Assembly (NCBI RefSeq): GCF_000213175.1 | Contig: NW_009799104.1 | Location: 1,691,214 to 1,755,213 of the forward strand | Reading direction: 5' to 3' | DNA from: Neurospora tetrasperma FGSC 2508 | Lineage: Eukaryota > Ascomycota > Sordariomycetes > Sordariales > Sordariaceae | DNA length: 64,000 nt | Shown: positions 22,512 through 34,913 of the stretch, piece after piece | Numbering within the stretch: position 1 is the first letter of the stretch | How the letters are laid out: each line of letters begins with the position of its first letter | The notes under the pieces: model-generated | What the model was told of the DNA's origin: nothing | The model's database searches: none | The model's input: only the letters and a program-made list of their open reading frames with translations | Made by a program: the position numbers and the translations under genes

Positions 22512-25500
22512 ATGGACTCAACCACCGCTGGGCGGAAGCCCAGCATCGAAGGGCCCAACCAAACCGAACCGCCATCCACCAGTGCCTCCTCAAGGACCCA
22601 GGACATCGAGGAGCTTCGTGAGGAGGCCCGCCGCAACAACCCCAACGGCCTTAGCCGCGCTGTCTCCGGCATCTCTGTCGAACAAGCCGAGAACGACTTT
22701 CGCGAGCTGCGAAGGGAGTTGTCTCGTGCGAGTCGTACTCAGAGCCATGCCAATAGGTCGACACACCATGGAGACGCCGAGAAGGGACAGATGCACGTCG
22801 AAACCTCATCTGAGAGTGCGCCGGAGCAATTCGACCTTGAGGCTGCCCTGCGTGGCGATCTGGAGGCAGAAAGGGAAGCCGGCATCCGCCCCAAGCATAT
22901 CGGTGTTTACTGGGACGGCTTGACTGTGAAGGGTATTGCTAGTAGCACTAACTTCGTCAAGACGTTCCCCAACGCCTTTATCGACTTCTTCGACGTCGTC
23001 ACTCCTGTTGTGAACATGTTGGGTCTTGGTAAGAAGATGCCCGAGGCGACCTTGCTGCACAGCTTCAGAGGTGTTTGCAAGCCTGGAGAGATGGTCCTGG
23101 TCCTCGGAAAGCCGGGCTCTGGATGTACCACGTTCCTCAAGAACATTGTCAACCAGCGCGATGGGTTCACTTCGGTTACTGGTGATGTGCTCTATGGACC
23201 CTTTACATCTGAAGAGTTCCTTCAGTACCGCGGTGAGGCCGTCTACAACATGGAGGAGGACATGCACCATCCTACCCTTACGGTCGAGCAGACTCTTGCC
23301 TTCGCTCTGGACGTCAAGATCCCCGGCAAGCTTCCCCCTGGTATCACAAAGCAGGATTTCAAGGAGAAGGTTATCACTATGCTCCTCAAGATGTTCAACA
23401 TTGAGCACACTCGTCACACCATCGTCGGCAACCCCTTCGTCCGTGGTGTTTCTGGTGGTGAGAGGAAGCGTGTTTCCATCGCTGAAATGCTTATCACCAA
23501 CGCCTGTGTTTTGTCCTGGGACAACAGCACCCGCGGTTTGGACGCTTCGACTGCTCTCGACTTCGCCAAGGCGCTCCGTATCCAGACGGATCTGTACAAG
23601 ACGACCACCTTTGTTTCGCTGTATCAGGCCTCGGAAAACATCTACAAGCTCTTTGACAAGGTCTTGGTTATTGACGAGGGACGCCAAGTCTACTTTGGTC
23701 CTACTTCGGAAGCCAGAGGTTACTTTGAGAGCTTGGGCTTTGCTCCACGCCCACGACAGACCACACCCGATTACGTTACTGGCTGTACCGACGACTTCGA
23801 GCGTGAATACCAAGAGGGCCGTTCTCCAGAGAACGCACCACACAGCCCGGAGACCCTGGAGGCGGCATTCAACGAATCCAAGTTTGCTCGGGAACTGGAA
23901 CGTGAGATGGCGGATTACAAGCAATCACTCGTTGAGGAGAAGGACAAGTACGAGGATTTTCAAATTGCTGTCAGGGAACAAAAGCGGAAGGGTGCTGGCA
24001 AGAAGTCGGCTTACTCCGTTGGATTCCACCAGCAGGTCTGGGCTCTGATGAAGCGCCAGTTCGTTCTCAAGATGCAGGATCGCCTTGCCCTCGCCCTCTC
24101 GTGGTTGAGGAGTATTGTGATTGCCATCGTCCTCGGTACCCTCTATCTCAATCTCGGTCAAACCTCCGCCAGTGCGTTCAGCAAGGGTGGTCTCATGTTT
24201 ATCTCTCTGCTGTTCAACGCTTTCCAGGCCTTCTCGGAGTTGGCAGGAACTATGCTTGGACGAGGTGTTGTCGAACGCCATAGGCGTTATGCATTCCATC
24301 GTCCTTCGGCTCTCTGGATCGCTCAAATCTTTGTTGATCAGGCTTTCTCTGCGTCTCAGATCATGTTGTTCTCCATCATCGTCTACTTCATGACAAATCT
24401 GTTCCGCAGTGCTGGCGCCTTTTTCACCTTCTACCTCATGATCTTGTCCGGCAACATTGGCATGACTCTCTTTTTCCGCATTATCGGATGCGTGAGTCCC
24501 GATTTCGATTATGCCATCAAGTTTGCCGTTGTCACCATCACCTTCTTTATCACCACATCCGGCTATCTGATTCAGTACCAGTCGGAACAGGTTTGGCTGA
24601 GGTGGATCTACTGGATCAATATCTTGGGTCTATCGTTCAGCTCGATGATGGAGAATGAGTTTTCAAAGATCGATATGACTTGTACCGACGACTCCTTGAT
24701 TCCTGCTGGTCCCGAGTACACCGACATTAACCACCAGGTTTGCACGCTTCCCGGTTCGACTCCCGGCACCAAGTTCATCTCCGGCAAGGCCTACATCTCG
24801 CAAGGCTTCTCCTACAATGCCAGCGATCTGTGGAGGAACTGGGGTATCGTCTTGGCACTGATCATCTTTTTCCTCATTATGAACGTCGTTCTAGGCGAAA
24901 TCATGAACTTCAGCGGCGGAGGCAGCCTCGCCAAGGTCTTCCAGCGACCCAACGAAGAGCGTAAGAAACTCAATGCGGCGCTGCAAGAGAAGCGTGATGC
25001 CCGCCGCAAGGCCCGGAAGGAGCATGAGGGTTCGGACCTCAAGATCAACTCGGAGAGCATTCTTACTTGGGAGAACCTTACCTACGACGTTCCTGTCCCC
25101 GGTGGCACTCGCCGCCTGCTCAACAACGTCTTCGGATACGTCAAGCCCGGTCAGCTCACTGCCCTCATGGGCGCTTCGGGAGCCGGAAAGACTACCCTTT
25201 TGGATGTCCTTGCTGCGAGGAAGAACATTGGTGTTATTGGTGGCGATATCCTAGTCGATGGCATCAAGCCTGGTAAAGAATTCCAGCGTAGCACATCCTA
25301 TGCCGAACAGCTTGACGTTCACGACCCCTCGCAGACCGTTCGCGAGGCCCTTCGATTCTCTGCCGACCTTCGCCAGCCTTTTGAGACACCCCGGGAAGAG
25401 AAATACGCCTACGTCGAGGAGATCATCTCCCTTCTAGAAATGGAGACCTTTGCCGATGCCATTATCGGCTCTCCCGAGGCCGGTTTGACCGTTGAACAAA

Positions 25501-27026
25501 GAAAGCGAGTGACCATCGGTGTCGAGCTTGCCGCCCGTCCGCAGCTGCTCCTGTTCTTGGATGAACCCACCTCCGGCCTCGACAGCCAGAGCGCCTTCAA
25601 TATCGTCCGCTTCCTCAAGAAACTCGCCGCTGCCGGCCAAGCCATTCTCTGCACCATCCACCAGCCCAACGCCGCCCTGTTCGAGAACTTTGACCGCCTG
25701 CTCCTCCTCAAGTCCGGCGGCCGCTGCGTCTACTTTGGAGATATCGGCAAAGACGCCTGCGTGTTGAGCGACTACCTCAGCCGTCACGGTGCTGTGCCCA
25801 AGGAGACCGATAACGTAGCCGAGTTTATGCTCGAAGCCATCGGCGCCGGCTCCGCCCCGCGCATCGGCGACCGCGACTGGGCCGACATCTGGGCCGACTC
25901 GCCCGAGCTCGCCAACGTGAAGGACACCATCCAGCAAATGAAGGAAACCCGCAAGAGCGCCGGTGAGCAGGTCAACCACGATCTAGAGCGCGAGTACGCT
26001 TCCCCTCTTTGGCATCAGCTGAAGGTGGTCACGCACCGGACCAACCTCGCCCTCTGGCGCTCGCCCAACTACCTATTCACCCGCGTTTTCTCCCACGCCG
26101 TGATCGCGCTCATCACCGGTCTGACCTTCCTCAACCTCGACCTCTCGCGCGAATCTTTGCAGTACAAGGTCTTCGTCTGCTTCCAGGTCACCGTCCTTCC
26201 CGCCATCGTCATCTCCCAAGTCGAAGTTATGTACCACATCAAACGCACCATCTTCTTCCGTGAGCAGTCGTCAAAGATGTACAACTCCTTCACCTTTGCC
26301 GCGTCCATGGTCATCGCCGAAATGCCCTACAACATCTTCTGCGCCGTCATCTTCTTCGTGTTTGTGTACTACATGCCCGGCTTGAACTCGGAATCCTCGA
26401 GAGCGGGGTATCAGTTCTTCATGGTGCTCATCACCGAAGTCTTCTCCGTTACCATGGCGCAGTGCTTGTCCGCTCTGACCCCGACAGTCTTTATTTCGAG
26501 CCAGTTCGACCCCTTCATCATGATCACCTTTGCCCTCTTCTGCGGCGTCACCATCCCGGCTCCGCAGATGCCCAAGTTCTGGCGCAAGTGGCTGTACGAG
26601 CTGAACCCTTTCACTCGTCTCATCGGCGGCATGGTGGTCACCGAGTTGCACGACTTGCCCGTCATCTGCAAGGATTACGAGCTGCAATCTTTTACTGCTC
26701 CCGCGGGACAATCCTGTGGGGAGTACATGGAACCTTTCTTCAAGAGGGGAGGAGCGGGTTACTTGGTGAACAACGCCACGAGCGCGTGTCAATACTGCGC
26801 GTACAAGGTGGGCGATCAGTTTTATGAGCCACTGGGGATCAGCTTTGATAACAGGTGGAGGGATTTGGGGATTTTCTTGGCTTTCATTGGGAGCAATTTG
26901 ATTATTCTTTTTATGGCGGTAAGTTTTTGCATATTATACCCTTCAAAACTATCTAATCGAGGAGCAATTTGCTAACTGTTGGTGGCCATCTTCTAGAGCC
27001 GATACCTCAACTTCAACAGGCGTTAA
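22512..27026 (+). CDS. cdr4: PDR-type ABC multidrug transporter, CDR4-like
   Basis: A full-size ABCG/PDR pump of the plasma membrane that exports azoles and other hydrophobic toxins, named for its resemblance to the CDR4 group. Exons 22512-26918 and 26997-27026 (78-nt intron) give 1478 residues in the PDR order (NBD-TMD)x2. NBD1 has the fungal PDR form of Walker A, GKPGSGCTT near residue 199, with Cys in place of Lys, and signature VSGGERKRV near 312. TMD1 is about residues 500-800. NBD2 has canonical Walker A GASGAGKTT near 885 and a degenerate signature VEQRKRVTI near 991, as usual for PDR pumps. TMD2 is about 1170-1465. The last nine residues, SRYLNFNRR, are on the tiny second exon. An intact pump with no anomalies. 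Confidence 0.95.
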
Positions 27027-27326
27027 GCCCCTTTTCTTATATTGCCAGCCGACGACTTGGGTTTACGGACACACAATCCGTCGCAACCAGATATTCGCAA
27101 TCGTAATTTCACCCACTCAGCCTCGGATGTCGAAAGGGACTACTTTTGTTGCCCTTGGAAAAGCATTTCTCGTACAAACTACCTACCGACCTGCATTATC
27201 ACCTTCATCTTTTTTTAAACTTCTTACCGAGGGTTCCGGCAAACAAAAAGCTTGACGATTCACTCGCAAATTCATTTATTCACCTTACCAACAGCGTTTT
27301 GTAATGGGATCTGTCAACATATAGTT

Positions 27327-27375
<49 letters not shown>

Positions 27376-28050
27376 ATTGGGGTTTACGGAGGAAAAGACA
27401 GCGAGGTTTCCGAAGGTGTTGGAAAACACAGCTGAGTATGGATTTTTGGATAAAGGTGGTGGAACTTGATGGTGAGGGGGGCAAAAGTATTGGAGTGGTG
27501 GATGATATTATTTGACGCGGCAGATGAAGTAGATGATGACAGATGCGGCGGCATGTATGCATGATCATGAAGAAGAAGAAGAAGAAGACATGAATACTAG
27601 AACTACTCTTGCGTAATTCTTATCAAGGCGTGAACTTTGTGAAACTCGGTGAAGCCGTCTTTCCTCTGTGTATCTCTTCGAAGGAGGTGGCGAACCTCGG
27701 GGAATGGAATCATTGCTCAGGAACGTAGTTAATTGTCGAGGGTAATGTGGTAAATCGGAGGAGAGCTATCTACAAGGACGCTCCAAAAGGTCTAAGTATG
27801 CATAACCTCCGCTATTAGGCCTTCACTGCACGTTCCCAGTCTCAATCGACCTCTCCTCCAGTTGAATAATACTCCTAACTCTACCTCCCTGTATATAGAG
27901 TCTGATTTATCACAGCTTCCATAACGATTCATACTTCACCTCTCAGCTTAAGCACAATATACCTCGGCTTGACTATACTCCGGGTCTTACTCATAGATCT
28001 CTCCATGACCCCACTCGGACTGTCCGATGAGCTGCCCGTTGCATCACAGT
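27027..28050. other. Convergent spacer after the pump
   Basis: No gene seen. It holds the 3' flanks of the pump and the minus-strand DUF1295 gene, together with a CA and a GAA microsatellite (about 27569-27588). Confidence 0.5.
27329..27370. repeat. (AC)21 microsatellite
   Basis: 21 tandem AC units, about 300 bp after the pump's stop codon. Likely length-polymorphic. Confidence 0.97.
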
Positions 28051-29316
28051 CTAACGATACTTAGGGGAGATAGGGATGAACTTGGGTGTCTCCTTTTTCC
28101 ACTTCTGGTACTTCTTGTCACAGCCATACAGCTTGTCGTACTTCCTCTCGGCATACGGCACGCCCGTGACCTTCAGCATCAAAAGAGTCACGAACGCAGG
28201 GCCGACTGTGCAGAAGAAGATGACCGAAAGGATACTCATGGGGAAGGAATCGGCAGCGGCCAGAGCCTCCCGAACGTCGTCAAAGAGAAGAACGCCGAAG
28301 GTAACGGTACAGATGCCTATCCACAGCATCGACTCCCCCAAGTAATTTGGGAATCGGCTATGGCCAACTTGCATTAGTACCAGGAAATAGGCGTGGAAGT
28401 CAAAGGGTAAAAACGCACCACTGGGACCACAAGCCGCTGGTGAGGAACTGCTCGTCGTGAGCCTTATCCCGCTTCCCCTTTTGCCATTTGCTCTTTTGGT
28501 AATCGGCAACGACTTCTACCACGAAGCCGATAACCCACAATCCAAACCCCCAGAGGTCCGTGGGCTTGACATCATGGATAGAAGGAACGCCGGAAGGGAT
28601 TGAGTTGACGGCAATAACGGGCAGCATGCAAAAGATGACCCAGGTAGCCTGGCCAATGAAGGCCCTGAGGTAGCGACGCGGGTTGATCCGGATCTCGTTA
28701 AAGCGGCGGTCGTGGCCTTCGCGAAGAATGCGGCGGAACAGGTAGACTCCCACTACGATGTCGTTGAAGTATTAGCTGACTGTCCGTCCTCGTCGACAAG
28801 TTCGAGGAAAGCAGATGGGATTCTCGAGGTGGGTAAAGAAATAGCCATTGTTTCCTGCCACTATCCGAAGTTCGGGGGTCACTTACACCTCACAGCCCAA
28901 ATAGTGACTGCACCGCTCAAGGCAAGCTGTCTCCAGTTGTATTCAACGGCGAGAGGGGTGCCAGCAGCGACGTCCTGAACAATGTTGCATCTTTTGAAGG
29001 GTGCCATAAAGAGGCTTCCCCATCCAGGTTGGGTTCCGGTAACCGCTTGGACGCCCTCATTGACTGCATCCGCAACTTGTTCAAGGTTATCCCCGCCATA
29101 CTTGGCCCTGATGGCAGGCAGGTAGAGGCTCAGAATGTTGATGATGAGGAAAGTAGACAACCCCGAGACGTCAAAGAAGCGGTCGGACTGGTAGATGATT
29201 GAAGGGATGGCCACGACAATCTGAATCGCGTAAGCGATCATGATACAGGGGACGACCGTCCGCTCGAGCGGACTGGCGTAATTCGTCAGGTTGAGGAGAG
29301 ACTGAACAATAGCCAT
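28051..29316 (-). CDS. DUF1295 membrane protein (steroid 5-alpha-reductase-like)
   Basis: Three exons on the minus strand: 29316-28887, 28752-28419 and 28357-28051. Introns are 134 and 61 nt (GTAAGT...TAG, GTGCGT...TAG). The product is 356 residues. Residues 1-140 include hydrophobic helices. The DUF1295 core follows with the features RLGVYLFRRIL, DLWGFGLWVIGFVVEVVAD, KSKWQKGKRDKAHDEQFLTSG split over the second exon, and the typical SQCRFPNYLGES segment across the last intron. The C-terminus is a charged KKYQKWKKETPKFIP tail. Members are ER-type multi-pass proteins related to steroid/isoprenylcysteine reductases and methyltransferases. The substrate is probably a lipid. The start has a strong context, TCAAAATGGC. 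Its neighbours are an ABC pump and a P450. Confidence 0.88.
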
Positions 29317-30825
29317 TTTGACGGTGTTGGCCTGGTCTCGGTGCTGCTGGACTTGAGTGTTGGGAGATTGAACAACGACCGGGAGAGTTGTCACGATGCC
29401 CTGAGAGTTAAGCAAAGGATGAGAAGGTGAGAAGAACTAGACCTGGTAGAGAGTGAAGAAGGAGAGGGCTGGCCCAAGTTGAACAACAGTAAAACCCCCG
29501 CGGCCCTCTTGACGATAAAAAAGAACGATCCAAAGAGGCCCTCTGCGGAGAGGTTAGGGCAAGTGGTCCCAGTGAAGACTTCCTCGGAGCGGGACAATTG
29601 AAGGGAGAGAGTGGACCGGGAGTCAGATAGAGTCAAGGTTCCTCTAGTTCGTCTGGTGAAGTACTCGTGACCTTTTGCAAATGAGTGCTCCTTCCGTCCT
29701 GAAAAGAACCGAAAAAAAAATAGACGAGGAAGGGGCCACCTCCGTTGAGATCAGCAGGACAGAGCTGCGTATTTCGACTTACCGCATGATGTGATCTAGA
29801 CCTGGGATCCATGAGCTCATCGGTTGGAAGAGGTTCTGCCTGTTGTCTTCGGAAAGGCTGGCATCACGACTGGTGGTATTCAGTCTGAGATTTGTTGGGA
29901 GGATCGGAGAGGTAATTCAGCCTCGACTCATTTCGGGAGAAGAACCTTTGAAAGATAGAACTTGCTTGGAGATGAGCGGTATGCATGGCAAGGTACCTAG
30001 TCCAAAATAGTCAAATTCTGATTTTGTTCAGTCGAGCTCTGCAGCCAGAATCTCGAAAACTGTCAACGTGTCTTTTAACTCGTAGTAGTTGTGTGTACCT
30101 ATCAGTCGGAACATCTACCGTCGATGGCTGCTTCTTTTCTCGGCTGTCCGGTTCCGGAGTTGCACAGCTTTTTGAAAGAACCTGCAAACCATCCCCATTT
30201 CGGTTTTCACAATATCAACTGATAAGGATTTAAGGTTATTGACAACCAAATCGGAGTAAGCTTACCGTGCCGGCGGGCGATTGTTGGGTCTGTGTTACGA
30301 CGAAACGCGCCACGAGAAAAGACCGTACACGAGCTTGGTTAACGCCTTTGTGGTCGCGGCACTTGGCACCAGTCATGGTTCGCACCGGGTGTATGGGAAA
30401 TTTGTTGATAGGATGGGGCTGTTAGGTTGTTCTGGGATAGGGGATCAATTTCTGTTGTGAATCAATTTGTGCTAGACCTGGGGCGATGCCATCCACGAGC
30501 CCATCCCATCGTGGAGCTCCAGGAGGAAGGTTCTGGTCATTAGCTGCATGCCGCCAAGCTGTTACAACTGATGAACTCATGTAAACCTGTTGTGCCAGCA
30601 TCAGTCCCGAATTCATGTCAACAAAGCCCTTGATATGGTGTAGCATGAGCGGAGAGAACATGTATACTTCCGCCGGGATATAACACATTGAGCTGCATCT
30701 TCGTGTAACAAGACTAACGTTGATCGCAGAAACATCGGGCTGAGAACGAAGCCCTTGCCCATGGGTATCATGATGGTATAAAACAATGCTGAAGCCGTCT
30801 ATATACGAGTGCCATCTAGTCGCTT
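29317..30825. other. Spacer, no gene resolved
   Basis: The promoter of the DUF1295 gene and the 3' flank of the P450. A minus-strand 88-codon ATG frame (30688-30422) has no recognisable features. Confidence 0.45.
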
Positions 30826-32513
30826 TTAATGTTCGCTAAACCTGATTTCCGGTATGCGCGCCAGTTTCTCTCGCTCTTCCCCGATCCTAGTCTCTACTGT
30901 CACGGGTAGGCCGCCCTCCATAGGAAGGGTTAAACTGGTCTTGCTTGTCCTCTCCTCATCGCTAGTAGGGACAAAGTCAAACAGGCAGGCCATGGTTGGG
31001 ATAACCTGTGCAGCAATGGCTTCCGCCATCTTCCTTCCCAGACAGGTCCTCGGTCCGCCATAAAAGACTGGAAACTCGGATGGGCTCCTTGATATCAGCT
31101 TGTTTCCGTCCAGGAATCGCTCCGGTTTGAATTCGTCGGCATCGTCACCCCAAGTAAGTTTTGATCGCTGCATGGCCCACAGACACCATACCAAGATGGA
31201 GCTCTTGGGCAGAAAGGTGCCGTCGGGGAGCGTAACGTCTTCGTTGCATTGTCTGATCTCGAAGGGGATGGGCGGATAGAGACGGAGGACCTCGTAGAAC
31301 ACCGCCATACTGTAGGGCATGGTGACAGGGTTGAAAAGCGAGGAGTCGAACTGGTCCGGGGTGAGCGTAACATTCTTTTCTTTCAGCAGCTGCGTGGCTT
31401 CCTCTCGGATTTTGGCAACGACTCTGGGATGCCTCATCAAAAGGTAGAAGGTCCATGTCAAGGCTTGGCCGGTTGTGTCTCTGCCTGCAGAGAGATAGGT
31501 TAAGGCAGCATCGGCTACCATTTGCTCGTCCTGGATGGCATCGAGGAGGGACTGGATCAGACTGCCTGAGATTTGATCAAGCTTTCCCTCTTCCTCTCCG
31601 AAACCCTTTTCTCGGCGGTCTTGTACGGCCTTGGTAACAATACGCTTTCCAAAGTCCTTAACAACGGCGATCGACTGTCGAAGCTCTGCCCCCAGGAAGA
31701 TTTCGGTTACGAACCACAGGGGATTCTGGAAACGTTCAGCAGTGCCGCCCGATGCATAGTCAAAGGATACGGTAAACTCGTCGTCCGCATGCATTGCCAT
31801 CTGGGTGTCTGTTAGTCCAAACGATCCTTTTCAGCACGGTAGATACCAAGAACACTTGCATTGTAGGCCATCTTGCCCATCAGTTTAGTGGTGATCTCAT
31901 GAAAGACATGCTGTAGGTCGACCACGGTACCATTGGTGCTTGACCTGAGCTGGGAAATGCTTTCGGAGAGGTATTGGGGTAGGGCGACATCCGTGAGAAC
32001 TCGCAAGTTGGCGGTGTTGAGAAAGCTTAGGCCTGCTTTCCTCTGAGTTTTCCAAAAGTCGCCTTCGGCGTTGATGATGCCGTTGCCGAAGAGATCCCAC
32101 GTTCGGCCCTTGACGAAATTGCCCTTGGTGAAGATTCCCTCATTCTTGAACACGTAGTCCAGGTTACGAGGGTCATGAATGAGCACTCCAGGAGGCAGGG
32201 TTGGGACCGAGATAGCAACCGTCTCGTAACCAAACTTGCGTTGACAGGCGTCAAACCAGCTGAACAGTTTCCATCTGGATTGGAGAAACTGGAGGCCATT
32301 CCCCACCAAAGGGAGGGTATTGGGTGGTTTCCTATGTGCCAATGCTGTTAGACTTTGTTGTGAGATGAGCAGGGGAAGTGATCAGGCCGATTACTTTAGA
32401 CGCTCGCCATTTTTCTTGATGGTGTTCCACTGGCTAAGAACAAAAGCGCGTATAAGGAAGGCAACGAGGGCGACAGCAACGACGTAATGCGCCTTCTCGT
32501 GAATGATACCCAT
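30826..32513 (-). CDS. Cytochrome P450, CYP52-like fatty-acid/alkane omega-hydroxylase
   Basis: Three exons on the minus strand: 32513-32395, 32331-31860 and 31800-30826. The protein has 521 residues. Residues 6-27 form an N-terminal membrane anchor. The I-helix AGRDTTG is near 302, the ExxR motif in YEVLRLYPPIP near 367, and the heme loop FYGGPRTCLGRKMAE near 448 with its cysteine ligand. The segment around MAMHADDEFTVSFDYASG and AERFQNPLWFVTE matches CYP52 enzymes, which hydroxylate n-alkanes and fatty acids at the ER. Intron 1 (63 nt) is GT-AG. Intron 2 (31801-31859, 59 nt) must begin with GC (GCAAGT...CCCAG, branch ACTAAC) to keep the frame and the conserved AYN-MAMH junction. CYP52 genes are usually induced by hydrocarbon/fatty acids. 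The exact substrate is not known here. Confidence 0.93.
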
Positions 32514-33883
32514 GGTAGGAGGCAGGTCTGGTGATGATGTCGAAGGCAGGGTTCATGAACTCTTCTTGGAGGATGGACCAGCAGGAGGTGGACAATTGGA
32601 CCGCGACTCGTCAAGAAACGTGGCAACGAGTTGCCTTTTGCAATGGTCGCGAATGTGCACGCTCGAGTGACAATTTCTAGACTTGAAATATTGGTCGCTC
32701 ACAAGATGTGTTGAGAGTACATGGCCACAAAGTCAATCAAATTTTTCCTCGTGAAAATAACAACAATATGCGAAGAGAACTTGGGAAGCAGCAAAGAAAG
32801 AGGTCGGGGTTGCCTTGATGGGTAAGTAAAAGGAAAGACCACCAGGCCGCAAAGTCGTAAGATCAAGAAAAGTCCAAACTGTGAACCCTTGCAGGCGATT
32901 GCAGCGTCCCGAAAACAATGAATGATTCAATGCATTCATCCCAGCTGAAGCTCGATAGCGGCTTGCCCCGCAGTCGTACCAGATCGTGCAAGGAATGGCT
33001 CTCACCGGCTAAGGAAACAGTGCTTGGGGGGCGTTGATAGTGAGTGTTAGTCAAGTATCTGAGTTGTGTCCAACTTTTGGTGGATATCTGTTAATGTTTT
33101 CTCTGCCCCCAATCCCACCATGGCTGTGAGCTATCCCTTCCTCAAACAACTCCTGTTTGAAATCATCCGTGTATTAGGGCCCGTTACGTATTCCACACGA
33201 TGAAGGAGATTGTCACATCCTCAAAACACTACCACATCTATCATCATCACGTTTTCACTGCGCAAGCCTCCAAACTGTTTGGTTGTATCAAGCTGGAAAT
33301 CGCAAGGTGCTAACTGAGAAGAGCACAAATACACTGTGCCTCTACCAAGTCAGCCTGGTACCTGCGCACGCGGATCGAGAGACGAGGGTATCCTATGCAC
33401 GCCATTTGAGCTTGGAATAAGGTTTCCCGGAGATCATTGACATCATCAACTCGATCGCCCTTTCACATGCGCTGGACTGGCACGTCGCGACAAAGCTGCC
33501 AGATTCATCGGAAATGACCAGCCAAAATGGGAGGAAATACAGGCGTTATTTTCAGTTGTACTGGGGTTTTTTGTGAGTCCATACATACAGCATACAATGC
33601 ACTAGAGACGGAAGCTCCCACTTCAGTTGCAGTTGCTCTTGCAGCGCTTCCGTTGATGTGGAGTCTGCTCTCCGCATCGTCTCAACTTTGTCGTGTCGTT
33701 GGGTCATCTGCATGCGTGGACGTGCTTGGGCTGATGCTCTAGCTGTTATCGATAATCGCCCCCGAAACTTGCAACCTTTGTATCTGGCCAACAATGCCCT
33801 TCTTCCTCGCGATATTTTGAGCACCAATATTACTCTAGACAATAAACTTTGACTGCAGCCCAATAGAGACCACACAAGACACG
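32514..33883. other. Divergent promoter region (P450 / methyltransferase-like gene)
   Basis: 1.37 kb between divergent start codons. No additional gene was recognised. Confidence 0.5.
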
Positions 33884-34913
33884 ATGGCGCCTCTACTCCC
33901 CCGGATGCATCTGTTTGAGATCGATGACCAGCCATGGTAAGTTCTGGCAACTACGTTAAAGAGCGCCACAACAACTGACATTTTGGGCCGCCATCAAGGT
34001 TCCCACCGTGGCTTCGGTCAAAAGTCCAAGCAGCTCTGACAATAGCTTGGACAACCCACGTAAACACAACCCCCTTCCTCTTCTCGTTCTAGTATTGTAA
34101 CTAACACATTTACCGCCTTTCGCGCAACAGATTCCATTCCTTCAAGCTCAATCCCCCGCCCAAACTGTTGCCAACCTTCTCTCCGACACGCTCGGCCAAG
34201 CCGTATTCGACCATGTCTTCATCGACTTCTGCGCCGGCGGCGGCGGTCCCACGCCCTCAATCGAGCGCCATCTAAACGCCACTCTCCCGCCCTCCTCCCA
34301 ACAAAACGAAAAAGACGGAGTCCAATTCATCCTCACGGACCTCCACCCACACGTGCCCGACTGGAAGAAAGCCGCGGCCGAGAGTTCACACCTCAGCTAC
34401 GTCGCGGACCCTGTCGACGCCGCCAACGCGCCCGCCGACCTGGTCGGTCAGTACAAGGACAAAGGCAAGAAGGTATTCCGGCTCTTCAACCTGGCCTTCC
34501 ACCACTTCGACGACCCACTGGCACGCGCCATCCTTAAGAACACGGTCGAGACCAGTGACGGCTTCGGTATCTTTGAGCTGCAGGACCGCACCCTGCTCGG
34601 TATGCTCCCGCCCATTCTCTTCGGCATCGGCATCATGCTACTGGCGCCCTATTACGCCCTCTGCGTCTGGCACGCGCCCTGGACGCTGGTGTTCACATAC
34701 CTGATCCCCATCCTCCCCTTTGTCTTGGTGGCCGACGGCATCGTCAGCGCCCTGCGCACGCGCACCCCCGAGGAGGTGGCCCATCTGCTGCGCACGTGCG
34801 GGGCCGAGGGCGGACCAGCCGAGATCGAGAAGTGGGAGCTGAAGAGCGGAAAGAAGACATTTATGTGGCCGATTGGTAGGGTCAACTGGATCATTGCTAC
34901 GCGAAAGAGGTAA
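33884..34913 (+). CDS. Membrane-anchored methyltransferase-like protein
   Basis: Three exons, 33884-33936, 33999-34059 and 34131-34913 (introns 62 and 71 nt, both GTAA...AG), encode 298 residues. The N-terminal FEIDDQPWFPPWLRSKVQ segment precedes a Rossmann-type block. VFIDFCAGGGGPTPSIE (about residues 60-80) is a glycine-rich S-adenosylmethionine motif I. ILTDLHPH and the FNLAFHHFDD segment supply motifs II and IV. Two hydrophobic helices follow (about residues 203-225 and 230-248). The C-terminus returns to a charged region ending at RVNWIIATRKR. The layout fits a fungal family of predicted membrane methyltransferases whose substrate I do not know. The intact Gly motif suggests an active enzyme. 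Location at an internal membrane is inferred. Confidence 0.8.

Noticed and set aside
22806-23924. 372-codon open frame antisense to the ABC pump
   Set aside because: A codon-bias shadow of NBD1; no family resemblance.
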